Positions 43,966-54,953 of a stretch of DNA of 64,000 nucleotides are shown here, one piece after another. A program made the translations under genes and the position numbers. How positions within the stretch are numbered: the stretch's first letter is position 1; each line of letters opens with the position of its first letter. Source of the DNA: Phytophthora vignae f. sp. vignae (lineage: Eukaryota; Oomycota; Peronosporomycetes; Peronosporales; Peronosporaceae); NCBI GenBank assembly GCA_016169955.1, contig JABJUM010000001.1:62001-126000 (forward strand), given 5' to 3'. The notes beneath the pieces are model-generated. The model made no database searches and was not told the DNA's origin. It worked only from the letters and a program-made list of their open reading frames with translations.

Positions 43966-45843
43966 CTAGAGTTTCTTTCCATCGTAGTTCCAGTTGCCAT
44001 TCGCGCCACCATGTCCGTGCAGAGGAGACAAATTGTATGCTGCTGCTACCTCACCAAGGAAGCTGGTGGAGTTGTGGATGCACGATCCACCGAGCAAGAT
44101 GCGCTGACCTGAGTTCGACGCAGCCGCCTTTTGATTGAGCTCGGCTACCTTCATGGCCTCCTCGAACGTCACCCCGCCACATACGTAGACAATCACATCG
44201 CGCACGCGCTTCACCCCGTTGCTTGCGCCGAGGTCTGTGGACGATGATGCAGCTGCGCCTCCGTTCACAACGCCGAACTCCTGGTCCAGCATTTGCCCCT
44301 TGAGAATCAGCTCCAGCTTCTTCGCTAGCGGTGGGACGTGCTGTGCATACACGTTCGGAACGCCTTGTACGCCCTTCGTGACGGCCCCCATGAACTTTTT
44401 GAGACCGGCGCGATCACCGTACAAGTCGCCCTGGCGAGCCTTTTGTCCGCCAAACTTCAGAAACGCGTCAATCAATGTCACACGGTCAGAAGACAGCCCT
44501 CCTCCGTGGGGAGCTGCCAGCAGCTCCTTGACTGTCTTCAGCTGCACTGAGCTGTGTGTTTCGTATCGCAAAGCATACAAAATCGCCAGTCGCAGCTTGT
44601 TCATCGGCTTCACTTGGGCCTCCTTCAACTTTGCCACCACGTCACGGAAGTGTGCGTTGTGGTCGTCACCGCACGCAAGTTCCTGTTCCAGTTGACTCAC
44701 ATCCATGAGCCCATCCACTTCCACACGCCGAGCCAGCTCGCCCATGAGCGTCACGTGCTTGGACACAGTCACAGACTGAGATCTGAAGGCCGGGTAGTTC
44801 TCCAAGAAGCGCTGCATGTCATCAATGGACTGGATGTTCTCGTGCGTCTGCGTCTGAGCCTGATACTTGTCCACAAGCTGCTTCACCGCCATACCGAGGT
44901 CGCCGAAGTTCGCGTGCACATGCTGCGCGAAGAAATCGTCCGAGGTCGTCGACAGCACCAGTTCTGTCATGTCCTTGCGTACGTTGGGTGCGTCACGGAG
45001 GTCCACGCGGTTCTCATGCAGCCCGAGCAGCTCATGAACCATAGCTTGATAGCACCATTGCGTCAGCAGAGGCGTTACAGGGTCGTCCTTGCGATCCAGC
45101 ACATACACCAGCGGGGTCACCTCCGGTCGTCGGAAGTCGAACAGTCCGTCCTGTTCCAGCTGCATCCTCGCCGACACTTCGCGTGCCAGTTTCTCCGCCA
45201 CCTCTGATCCTTTGGCGTACCGAATCGCAGGTCGCTTCTTCATGGATAGCAGCACAGACAGCAGCCCCTCCACACTTCTCTGGAACAGCTGAGGGGGCGT
45301 CATCTTGGTCTTGTCCACCGGATCCGTCGTCAGTACGCCCGCCGTTGCAGTAGACAGCAACGCTCCTCCGGGCAGAGCTGTGGGCATCTTGACGCTGAGC
45401 TGGACGGAATTGTGCAGGCCAAAGTCGAAGAGCGAGTCGTTGACCGCCAGGTAGTCGGCGTAGTACTCCTGGATCTGCACCACAACCTCCTTCTCGTCAG
45501 CCTCCGCGAGCTTCTCGAGGGCCTCCACCGGCAAGATATTGGAGAAGAAGAGGTGGTAGCGGCCGTACTTGGGCGCCTTGAGCTCTCGACGCAGCAGCTC
45601 CACGTTGCGCGCCGTGGGGCGCACGAACACGGCGGCCTTGAGGTGCAGCATGGGCTCGTGCACAGCGTCCAGCTGCTCCACCAGGAACACCTCGCGCTGC
45701 AAAATGTGCGACTGGGACATGACCATGCTGATCACGCTCTTGGTGTCGGCGTCCAGCAGCAGCGCCTTCATCCCCTCCAGCTGCGGGTCCGAGATGATCT
45801 TCTCCAGGTAATTCTTCACGCCCGCGATGGCGTCCATGGCCAT
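43966..45843 (-). CDS. VPS45: VPS45-type Sec1/Munc18 protein
   Basis: SM-family protein that clasps SNARE complexes for fusion at the trans-Golgi/early endosome. 625 residues, single exon, close to the family's ~570 plus a C-terminal extension. Landmarks: MKALLLDADTKSVISMVMSQ and LQREVFLVEQLD at the N-terminus, FVRPTARNVELL, PKYGRYHLFFSN, EADEKEVVVQIQEYYADY, PLVYVLDRKDDPVTPLLTQW, YPAFRSQSVTVSKHV and the final domain DVIVYVCGGVTFEEA with GGSCIHNSTSFL. VPS45 rather than Sec1/VPS33/SLY1 is indicated by the YADYLAVN region and the overall length. Start at 45843; a second Met two codons later is equally possible. Confidence 0.93.
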   Translation of the reverse strand: MAMDAIAGVKNYLEKIISDPQLEGMKALLLDADTKSVISMVMSQSHILQREVFLVEQLDAVHEPMLHLKAAVFVRPTARNVELLRRELKAPKYGRYHLFFSNILPVEALEKLAEADEKEVVVQIQEYYADYLAVNDSLFDFGLHNSVQLSVKMPTALPGGALLSTATAGVLTTDPVDKTKMTPPQLFQRSVEGLLSVLLSMKKRPAIRYAKGSEVAEKLAREVSARMQLEQDGLFDFRRPEVTPLVYVLDRKDDPVTPLLTQWCYQAMVHELLGLHENRVDLRDAPNVRKDMTELVLSTTSDDFFAQHVHANFGDLGMAVKQLVDKYQAQTQTHENIQSIDDMQRFLENYPAFRSQSVTVSKHVTLMGELARRVEVDGLMDVSQLEQELACGDDHNAHFRDVVAKLKEAQVKPMNKLRLAILYALRYETHSSVQLKTVKELLAAPHGGGLSSDRVTLIDAFLKFGGQKARQGDLYGDRAGLKKFMGAVTKGVQGVPNVYAQHVPPLAKKLELILKGQMLDQEFGVVNGGAAASSSTDLGASNGVKRVRDVIVYVCGGVTFEEAMKVAELNQKAAASNSGQRILLGGSCIHNSTSFLGEVAAAYNLSPLHGHGGANGNWNYDGKKL

Positions 45844-46185
45844 GGTTGTCTGCCTGCCTGCCTCCCTCCTCGCTCGGACCTTTCCACTTGGAATGGGAGC
45901 CTAAAATATCCCGTGGTGATGCATCGTGTTTCGTGGGTTATCTGTGTGTTATGACATCAGATATGAAGTATAGGGGTTCAGGTTGAAGTTGACTGCGTAG
46001 CTGACCACCTCAGCTGAGGGCTGCCATTGCTGGACGGGAAGAGAGCACTTGGCAATTCGCTGGCTTACGACGAGGGGAGCATCGCTGCTGCTTCGACCCT
46101 CGCGCCTCTTGTTGCTTGTACATGTGCGATCGCTTACTTCTTTCTTCTTAACTTACTAACTACTGCTCTCGCGCGCCGCACTTCA

Positions 46186-47721
46186 CTAGCACTCCACGAT
46201 CACTGCAAGGCTCCAAAATGCGGTGATGATACCGACCACGCTGATCGCAACGGTGGCGATGCGGTCCATTCGGGTGGCGTCCTCGCTGCACAGCTGCCAA
46301 TAGAAAACGGAGGGGAGAACCAGCGCCAGGAGCGCCGTGGGCACGAGCATCCACGCGAACACGTCCAGCGTGCTGGGGGCCGTGAAATACCCCAGGAAGA
46401 GAGTGGTGAGCACCAGAATGGTCCGACAGAGCACGCGCGCGGTAGTCTCCACTCCGCCGCACCTTCCTTCTTGGTCACTTGCTGCCGCGGGACTGGAGGC
46501 CACAAACGGCAGCGCCCCCGCCGCCGCAGCGGCTTCCACTGGGCTACTACGGCCACTTCCGCTCGGAGGCTGCACGATCCACCGCTCGAACGCGCGTTGC
46601 AGAGGGAACAAGGTGACCGTGTACGACAGCAGCAGGTGGATGCTATACAACACGATGGCCACGTTGCGCACCACAGCGTTGCGCATGTTGAAAAAGACCG
46701 GCGCCTGCAGCGTCGCGCCGTACACCGCGTATGTGACGCAGCAAATGGGCAGATACAGTAACGCGGTAGCTCCCAGCTTCGTGCGCGCCACCACAGAGCT
46801 GCATTGGCTCGGATCTGCCATCGCGTCGTACAACGTAGGGATGAGCGAGTGGCCGAACAGCCCTCCAAGCAGCAGAGAGAACGTGTACGAGAGCTTCCCC
46901 ATCATCGTCACATCCGAAAGGTCAGGCGTCACGAAAACAAAGTCCGAGTGCTCCAGCGCAATCTGCTTCAGCGGGTACATGGCGTCGCCGAGGATGACCG
47001 ACTCGATCCAGAAGCTGAAGGCGACGTTCACAGCCGACAGCACCGCCAGCGCCTTGAGCGACGGCACCAGCACTTGAAACCACACGCACACGGCCACCAG
47101 CACCATCACAGTGCCGAACTGCAGTCCCAGCACATCCACGAGACACGAAGACGCCAGCGCCAAGTAGCCCGTCGACAGGATCAGAAACGACGCGTGCACC
47201 AACATGCTCGTGACGACTTTCCCAGCTGCGCCAAAGCACTCCTGCCCGAGGTCGCTGAACGAGACACTGGTGCCTCTCAGCCAGCGCACAGTTTCCAGCG
47301 CGTCCACCAAGAGTTTGGACGTGTACGCGCTCACGGCCGCCGCCGCGACGAGCAGCAGCACGCCGTACCAATTGATCTCCACGAGCGCCAGCGGCAGACA
47401 CAGCATCCCCGTGCCCGTGATGAACGACAGCAGGTGGTAGAACGTCTGCCAGTTCGAGAGCTTGTTGGACGCGGAAAACGACACGGGTATGGCCACTGAG
47501 GGCGGCCAGGGCGGCGTCAGGTCTCCGGGCGAGTCTTTGTTATTGCGACTGAGCGTGGTGCCGTAGCCCGCGTGGTCGCCGTTGAGCAGCGAGAAGGCGC
47601 CGACAGCGGCCCCGCGGCCGTCGAAGCTGCCCTCGTAGCCGTCGTAGGCGCTTGGCGGACGCTGCGCGGGCGGCACCAGGCGCTGCGTCTCGAAGGTGCG
47701 GCCCATGCGCTCGCCGGCCAT
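46186..47721 (-). CDS. Amino acid transporter, AAAP family (SLC32/36/38-like)
   Basis: 511 residues, single exon. A ~75-residue hydrophilic N-terminus is followed by about 11 membrane segments, starting with SNWQTFYHLLSFITGTGMLC, the usual TM1 of vacuolar/vesicular amino acid carriers. Other landmarks: SFSDLGQECFGAAGKVV, a GLFGHSLIPTLYDAMADPSQ segment and YSIHLLLSYTVTLFPLQRAF. Only distantly related to the palindrome transporters. Substrate and membrane not determined. Confidence 0.88.
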   Translation of the reverse strand: MAGERMGRTFETQRLVPPAQRPPSAYDGYEGSFDGRGAAVGAFSLLNGDHAGYGTTLSRNNKDSPGDLTPPWPPSVAIPVSFSASNKLSNWQTFYHLLSFITGTGMLCLPLALVEINWYGVLLLVAAAAVSAYTSKLLVDALETVRWLRGTSVSFSDLGQECFGAAGKVVTSMLVHASFLILSTGYLALASSCLVDVLGLQFGTVMVLVAVCVWFQVLVPSLKALAVLSAVNVAFSFWIESVILGDAMYPLKQIALEHSDFVFVTPDLSDVTMMGKLSYTFSLLLGGLFGHSLIPTLYDAMADPSQCSSVVARTKLGATALLYLPICCVTYAVYGATLQAPVFFNMRNAVVRNVAIVLYSIHLLLSYTVTLFPLQRAFERWIVQPPSGSGRSSPVEAAAAAGALPFVASSPAAASDQEGRCGGVETTARVLCRTILVLTTLFLGYFTAPSTLDVFAWMLVPTALLALVLPSVFYWQLCSEDATRMDRIATVAISVVGIITAFWSLAVIVEC

Positions 47722-48031
47722 TCGGTCTCAGTGCTCGTTTCGCTGCGCGACGACGCTCTGGGGCTGAAACGAATCTTCGTTCTCTCTCTCTCTCCGACGG
47801 GATTGGGAGCTGCTACCTTTCAAGGTTGAACAGAGGCAAACGACTGGCAAGAGCGCGCAACGGGATCCACGCCAAGCAGCGCTGGAATGTGACAGGCACA
47901 CTCGGTCGAGATAGAGCGGTGGTGACCAATCTGGACGGGCGATTGACTCGGTCGGCATCGGGCAGAAAGCGGATACCTTCGTACTACATTCGAGCGACAT
48001 TATTTCATTGTTCAAGTTGAAGTGGCCGTCA

Positions 48032-49384
48032 CTACACGGAGAACCCCAGCAGGAAGCCCACACCAGTGTTGAATGCGAGGCAGCCCGACGCTGTCACTAG
48101 CAGCAATAGCATTGCTGTGTCACGCGCGTTCTCGCCGCCATCCGTCTCGAGCTTCAGTCCCACAATAGCGAGGCTCAGGCCGCTAAAGACCAGCATCACG
48201 CCCAGCACGGACGCTGGGAAGATGCCCGTCTGAAGCAGCGCCACGCACGTGGATCCCAGCAGCAGCGCGAAGAACATCTTGAAGGCACCGAGGAACACCA
48301 TTGCCAGGCTGCTTCGCGCGCCAAAGGCGTATTGGGAGGCCAGGCCGCCCGCGCCATGACACACCGGCAGCATTCCGAACCAAGAGAACATAAGATTTCC
48401 GCCGGCGATGCTGAAGCACACGCGACGCACGCCAGCAGGCTTGTCGTGGGTTGGGAAGAGCTCAGCCGCCAGCGACTCGAGGGCGACTACCGAGTTCAAC
48501 AGAGTGAGTGGCAGTTGTGGTAGGACGAGGTACACGAAAGCCTGGCCAAAGTCGTGCATCGCGGGGACCACCGGCGCGACGAACTTTGGTCCCAGCGCTA
48601 GCGACGGCAGATGATACTCGTCACGTAGGCGAAGATACTGGTAGACTGCGACCGTCATGCCGTACACGAATAGTAGCAAGGCCATGGGCACTTTGCGGCT
48701 GCGAATGAACACGATGCACAAGGCTCCTAGAAGCAGCGACACCGTGACTGAGTCCAGCCCAAACCAAACGACTTCATCCTTGCCCTCAGTATCAGCAGCA
48801 GTGGCAGCTTCAACGCCGAACTTCGCCGCTTTGACGTACGCGCTCTTGAAGCCTTTTCCCATCAAGCTGATCCCGACGCCCAACTGGATCCCGCGCACAA
48901 TTGGAACCGGCACGACCTTGCTGGCATGCGTGATGATGTTGGTGAGCGCCAGCAGGCCCACAATGGCCCCCATGAGGACACCCGCAGCAATAATCTGCTC
49001 GTTGGGGACCTTGTCGGCGATCGCCACAGCTGCGATCGTCTTCATGGGCTGGACTGGGATCGGCACGTTGAAGTGAAGTGCTAAGCTTGACGTGAAAACG
49101 CCGGCGAAGAACAATGCCGATCCGAACTCGATCTGCGGTGCTCCATTCACGCGTCCAATGGCGAGGGCGGTGAGAAGCGGCAGGAACAGTCCGACGTCTC
49201 CAAATGCACCTGAGACCTCCTGCAAGGTCATGAATTGCTTCAGATACGCTCGCCACCCTGGCCTCGTGAACACGAACAGCTTTCGATGCAGCGGTTGTCC
49301 GATCTGAGGGCCCGTCACCTTCGCGAACCGGTCGCCTGCGCCTAGAGGCAGCATGGGGGTTGACGCGTCCGACAGGTCCAGCAT
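48032..49384 (-). CDS. MOT1: Molybdate transporter of the MOT1 type (sulfate transporter-like)
   Basis: 450 residues, single exon, about 10 membrane segments, no STAS domain. MOT1 signatures are clear: EVSGAFGDVGLFLPLLTAL early, NVPIPVQPMKTIAAVAIADK, VPVPIVRGIQLGVGISL and the second signature FGMLPVCHGAGGLASQYAFG late. In characterised relatives this protein moves molybdate for molybdenum-cofactor enzymes such as nitrate reductase. Lies 310 bp from the AAAP start on the same strand. Confidence 0.9.
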   Translation of the reverse strand: MLDLSDASTPMLPLGAGDRFAKVTGPQIGQPLHRKLFVFTRPGWRAYLKQFMTLQEVSGAFGDVGLFLPLLTALAIGRVNGAPQIEFGSALFFAGVFTSSLALHFNVPIPVQPMKTIAAVAIADKVPNEQIIAAGVLMGAIVGLLALTNIITHASKVVPVPIVRGIQLGVGISLMGKGFKSAYVKAAKFGVEAATAADTEGKDEVVWFGLDSVTVSLLLGALCIVFIRSRKVPMALLLFVYGMTVAVYQYLRLRDEYHLPSLALGPKFVAPVVPAMHDFGQAFVYLVLPQLPLTLLNSVVALESLAAELFPTHDKPAGVRRVCFSIAGGNLMFSWFGMLPVCHGAGGLASQYAFGARSSLAMVFLGAFKMFFALLLGSTCVALLQTGIFPASVLGVMLVFSGLSLAIVGLKLETDGGENARDTAMLLLLVTASGCLAFNTGVGFLLGFSV

Positions 49385-49720
49385 TCTTGCGCGGTCTGTT
49401 TCTTGGGAGGGGGGCTCGCAAATGAGGGGAGAAGGATGAGAGGCGTGTGCCTTGCAATGTGCAAATCAAAAGGTATCATCATCTTTTTACTTCAGAAGTC
49501 CACGAAGTGCCTAGGATGGCCGCATGGGGCACGCTACTGCAACCGACGTGCGATCGCTTGATTGAAAAATTATATGCGAGTTGTTGCGTGGCTCACAGTT
49601 GGTCTTGACCTCATCTTTCTGCTACCGATGCTTCGTCAACGACGGGCGTTGACCGAAGCCCGATCCCCATGTCGGTTTGCGCGCCGAGCGTGAGGCCTCT
49701 CTTGTCCTGTACGTACATAC
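49385..49720. other. Intergenic, nothing recognised
   Basis: 336 bp between the MOT1 start and the RPN2 stop; should hold the MOT1 promoter and the RPN2 3' end. No ORF or repeat of interest. Confidence 0.5.
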
Positions 49721-52700
49721 CTACTGCGGGGGCTCCCACTCGAACGGCTCAGGCGGGTCCGCCTCGTTTTCCGCGCCAGCGGCAGCGGGTGCCTTGACGG
49801 CCTCCACATCCTCGGCCTCATCGGGCGTTGTGTCGCGCAGCATGATAACTCCTGCCAGTCTCTGCGCCGGGTGCATCACCGGAACGTACCTCTGCGCTGT
49901 TTCCAGGGAGATTACGGACTCCTGTGCCAGCGTCACACGGGCGGGCGTCGTAAATGTGAACACACTCGGCTCCTTGGCTGCCGCTGCCTTCTTGCCAGTA
50001 GCCGGCTTCGCTCCCTCTGCATCCACCTCCATCGCATCGCCGGACTCTTCCTTCTTCTCCTCGTCACCAGCAGAAGGCTCCTTCTCCTCCATAACGATGT
50101 CTCCGCTAGCATCAGACGGTTTGGCCGTCTTCTCCTTAGCGTCCTGCTTAGCCTGGCGCGCACGTGCCTTGGCCGTTGTGGACAGCACAGCCGTAGCCAC
50201 CAGTTCCTTCTTCTCCTCCTTCTTCTCCTCCATGCGCTTGGGCGTGGCAAACGCCGACTTCTTAGCATTACACGTGAGTTCGAAGCCGCGAGGAAGCTTC
50301 AAGTCCTTGTTAAGGCCAACGGCCATCGTGGTTTGGAATGAGAGTTCCAGGAAGTTGAAGAGAGGGTACCAGAACCAGTGCTGTGCCCAAATGGCCAGAC
50401 CAACCACGGCGGCCATTTTCGTGAAACCAGTGTGAGACTGCAGCGAAATCACAACGTTACGGCCACCAGCGTCCAAGATGCCCTGCGCAAGAATTGCGCC
50501 CATCTTGGTCATCGTGGTCACGTGCTTGTCGGTAATCAGCTTCATGATCTTCGCCCGGATAGCGGCCACCTTAGGGTTGCGGCCCTCGGACTCCTGCATA
50601 ATAACTATGGCCAGGGCCAAGAGTGCACCTTGACGCACGTAATCTACAGCGTCGTCAAGAAGCGGTTCCAGCAGCTGGATGGCCTCGTTCTTGGCAGTGC
50701 CGGCGCAAGCAATGCCCACAGCCACACAGGCACCGTAGCGAACGTGAGGGTTGAAGCTTTCAGCCAGCAGCGATACCAGCTTAGGCACCTGCACAGGGGT
50801 ACGGAACAGGATAAAGCCCAGGCACGTGACAGCAGCGCGGCGGACGTCGTCCGACACGTCACTGACAGCCACATGCAACAGTCGACGGATTGCCGTGTTG
50901 TTAGCCGTACCGGTGTACGCCATGGCCACGGTGTACATACCACCGTAGCGGATCAGGGGGTCCTTATCGCGGGTCAGCTGCTCAATCAACGCGTCGGCTT
51001 GCTCTTCGCGCTCGTACATCATGAGTGCAATACCCATCACACAACCGCGAATGATCTTCTCGTGCTTCGTGTCGTGCGCATATGCGAGCAAGTCCTTCAC
51101 AATCTCACCGTTACGACCCTCACCGCCCGCGCCCAGCAGAGTAAGACCAATCGCGAGACCTGCACCTTCACCTGCGACCGCTGAATCAGTGAACAGCACT
51201 GTCTTCAATTCCTCGTACAACTCATAGTCGTGCGAAGCCAAGCCGCACAGACCAATGCCCAAACAGGCACCGTGCTGCACAGTCTCGTCCGAGCCAGCAT
51301 TCTTCAGCGCGTTGCGCAAGTACTCCATCGTGGTCTTGCTGCCCGATCCCGCAAAGCCCTTGTTCGCGTGGATCAGACCCATCGCGTACAGGGCACCGCC
51401 CTCGGAGTACGGAGAAGTAGTCATGCCGCCCTGCGGCAAGTAAGGAGCCAAAAGGTTCATGCTCTCACGAACGTGGCCCTTGTGCACGACACCGAGACTG
51501 GCAGTGGCCGTGAATTTAGCCCAGTTGGTGGCCTTACCCAGCCATTCCAGGTTCTCGCGCAAAAACGTATCCGACGTAGTGCCGCAGTTCATGTAGGCGT
51601 GCGCAATCACAGCAGCGTGGTGCAGCACCGAGTTGCGGTTTTCCACCGCGGTCTTAATCGTCTTCATAACGAGCGGGTCCGAGTCGCTGTAGCTGTGCAG
51701 GAAGTCTAGTTTCAGGTCCACAAGGAATTCACCGGACAAGACCTGCTTCAACTTGGCGAGCTTGTCCCAGTAATCAGCGCAAGCACCAGCAGGGGCTTGC
51801 GGGGGCGTGGCAGGCACAGCCGCGGGTGCCGGAGCGGGCGCTTCGGTCTTACCCTCTTCAGCTGTGGTGGTCGTGTCTGCCGCTGGCTCGGCAGCGGGGG
51901 CGGGCGGACTCGGCAGCGAGTGGTAGACATTCATGAGGAACTTCTGGTTCTCGTTCTCGTTAAGGTCGAACGCCACCTGGAACGCGACGAGGCAGTCGCG
52001 GTCGCTGCCGCGCACGAGTTGGTCCAGGATCTTGGCGACTTCCACGTGGTTGTCCAGCATCTGCAACACTTGGCACACGCTGGCGTGCTCCTGCGTCGGG
52101 CGCGAGCGGTAGACTTCCAGCATGACCTCGAACACCTTGAGGCGGAAGTGGCGGTTGCTCACCACCGTCTTGCAGATCTCGAAGCAGTACGCCAGCGCCG
52201 CCGACACGTCCGTGGAGCGAGCGAGACACTCCTTCACCTGATCCAGCCGTCGGGCCTCCAGAGCAATGCCCATGGCCTGGCGGAACTCGCCCGCCGCGTA
52301 GCAGCGCTCGAACATGCGCTCCACCACCTGCGTGAGTCGCGGGTCCAGCGCCTTCTCGGCCTCCGGGTCCTCCTTGGCACGCACCGCCACGTAGTTGTCG
52401 ATGCACGTGGCGATGATCGTGTCTGTGTACTGCGAGCGCGTGTTCAGGTCGAAGTACTTGCCGGCGCCCAGCGCCAGACGCAGCGCGTCCTCGTACTCCT
52501 CCAGGTGGAAGAAGCACTTGGAGGCCACATAGGCCGCCAGCTCGCGGTCCGGGAAGCTCTTCTCCTCCGACAGCTCCTCGATCAGCGGGATGGCGTCCGC
52601 GATCTCGGCCCAGTAGTGGTCCACCACCAGGTTCAGCTTCTGCAGGGCATGGGCCTAGGTGTTGACACGCAATTGCGACGTTAGTAGAGATCCCCCAGCG

Positions 52701-52977
52701 GTGATACCAAGTGCATTCGATGCGCCGCGCTGTGCCGCACCTTGAGCGCGTTGTCGTCTTCTTCCAGGAGCGCGAGGACGCCCGCGGCTGAGCAGATACA
52801 GACAAAAGATCCACCCAGTGGAAGTTAGATTTGCGGCGCCTGTAGACCACGGATCGAGCCCGTCGTCGCGGATTATTAAGAGATAGATACAAGGCTAGGA
52901 GGGAGACGCAGGGGGAGATGTCTCCAACGCCCTCGGGAGACGGTAAACGTACCGGAGTTGCCGTGAGCGACGGTCAT
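49721..52977 (-). CDS. RPN2: 26S proteasome regulatory subunit RPN2/PSMD1
   Basis: Largest non-ATPase subunit of the 19S base; scaffold for ubiquitin receptors. Three exons on the minus strand: 52977-52953 (25 nt, MTVAHGNS), 52787-52741 (47 nt, AAGVLALLEEDDNALK) and 52654-49721. Splicing GT..AG at each step restores the family N-terminus (..AAGVLALLEEDD..LKLNLVVDHYWAEI), total 1001 residues. Middle: proteasome/cyclosome repeats, e.g. GACLGIGLCGLASHDYELYE, GAGLAIGLTLLGAG, CVMGIALMMYEREEQADAL, GACVAVGIACAGTAKNEAI. C-terminus: HWFWYPLFNFLELSF, a Lys/Glu-rich linker and a final ERxVPV-type beta segment (TAQRYVPVMHP). Both introns are near 150 bp or shorter. Confidence 0.95.
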
Positions 52978-54953
52978 GCTGTCTCTTCCTGTTGTTGCTT
53001 TACGCTCCAGAAAGAAATCTTCTCCTCACTAGAAATCTTCCCTTCTTATCTTAAGTACGATTGTACTTAGCCGGATCCAAACAATACGTCGACACAATCA
53101 TTTATTACAAATATAGCTGTATCATTTCACTTGATATTTGTAAAACCGTTCGCATAACTACTTTTTAGAAATTACACCAACCATAGCCAAGTTGAAGTGA
53201 CAAAAGATACTTTTGCGTCTGTTGCGTTGCAAGCCAGTCATTCAATCAGCGCGACGAGATCAAAACTACTCGAAGGCCATCTTAAGCACGAACATCGTTC
53301 TGAACGCTGGCATATACTTTCCTCTTGTATTGGGATAAGCAAGTCGCAACGACTTAGTCTTGCTGCTTCAACAATGAACTAATGCCAACATCACCGACAT
53401 ATTCCGGCTTACGCTGTAACTCTCGGCATCTCTATTATTGTAGACCTGCTAGCAGTTTTCTTGTCGTTGTATTGCCGCTTTGAGAACGCCTTCAGATGCT
53501 TCGTTCTCGTATCGGACCATTGTTGCAGCGGATCACATACTGTACACTCCGAAGGCCATCGTGGGGCGAATTGAAGCTGCTAACACTATAGGTGTGCTTT
53601 GCGGATAACTGGAGGGGCAGAGCACGACAAGTTTGGTCGTCATCTTGACGCGCTTGGGCAGCGCTTAACGAAACACACACACACATATCCTCGAACAATT
53701 CCCTACACGTTGTGTAGCCGCAACCTGGGAACATGGTGGCTACTTGCCCACATTTTGGGACTACTGTAGCTACACGTATCCCAAGCCCCCATGCAATGTC
53801 AAAACCGTGTTAAGCAGTACGTGCCGTTCTAGCCCTGAAATGATCTGTATACGGCTTGAGCTCGAATCGTGTAAGGTTGACCTCACCACTCCATCTCTTC
53901 CGAGAGAGTCGACCCACTCGCGGAGCTTGTAGAGATACAAGTGCTCGACATGGCACAGCAACTGCTGACCGCTGGCTTGTTCTTTACTAATCGGGAGGCA
54001 AAAACTTACTAAGTACACAACACAACGTGGATGCTTGAAATTGTGTGTTTCCTCGCAGCCACCTTTGCTTGAGCATGACTGAGAGCCGTTCGAACTGCCA
54101 GCGAAGCGCCTGCGCGCTTGTGGCGTGTGAGCATTCGCAGAGAATGGTTGGGCTGGTCCAATTTAGTATGATCGGCAGTGCCGTCGGATCTTTGGGCGCT
54201 GGTTGCACGTGCACCTGCATCGACCAGCGGACGGGTGAGCAAGCAAGCAAGCAAAGCCTTGCCGCGATCGACAAACGTCCCGAGCTGTCGCCCTCGCATT
54301 GGTGATTTCCGTGGGTCTACGACCGACCAACAAACTCAAAACCGGGGCGACACCGAAAGAAACGCTGACAGTCAGAAACCAGGCCGGTCTCTTTGAAAGT
54401 GGATACTGTAGGACCTGCAAAACTTTGGGGGTGTAAGAGTGCAAGCGCCAACCAAAACCATCGAGAAGGTTCATGTTTCAGAGGCTCAACTTGCGGCACC
54501 GCGCTCGTGTGCAATGGTGCTTCTTCAAGCTTACATTGCATTGCTCCTCCGGGACGACAGGTGGTAAATGCTGACCGATATGCCGAGCAGGCATAAATAA
54601 GATCGGCGAGAGGTTCAGGGACAAAACCGACAAGCACCCACCGGAAGTGTAGCACAACTGAAGTAAACGTTTTGCATTGCGATCTTCTAACCAAGCCCAT
54701 CAATGCATGTAGCTCAAAGTGCACCTTGCACTGTCGCCTGTTCGCCACGGGACAAATTCAATAGGAGCAATGGCACCGCGTTGTTTCAGCATTGGCGGCG
54801 AAGTGCGGACAAGCAGTGGATACGGCCGGACTTTGGTTTACTTTCACCAACTTGCACGACTTTTCGGTCAAGAAGCGGAACTTTCATCTACAGCCAAAAG
54901 TAAATGCAGTAAGGTATGTATTGTGGCAGACTACGAAGGTATCACCAGCCCGC
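52978..54953. other. Intergenic, about 2 kb, no gene recognised
   Basis: Only short ORFs without family resemblance. A (CA)n run lies at 53671-53685. 52978-53200 should contain the RPN2 promoter. No element ends were found before the MULE at 54954. Confidence 0.5.

Noticed and set aside
51960..52892. 310-codon ORF overlapping the RPN2 start in another frame
   Set aside because: Gly/Arg-rich shadow frame; RPN2 with three exons explains the region.
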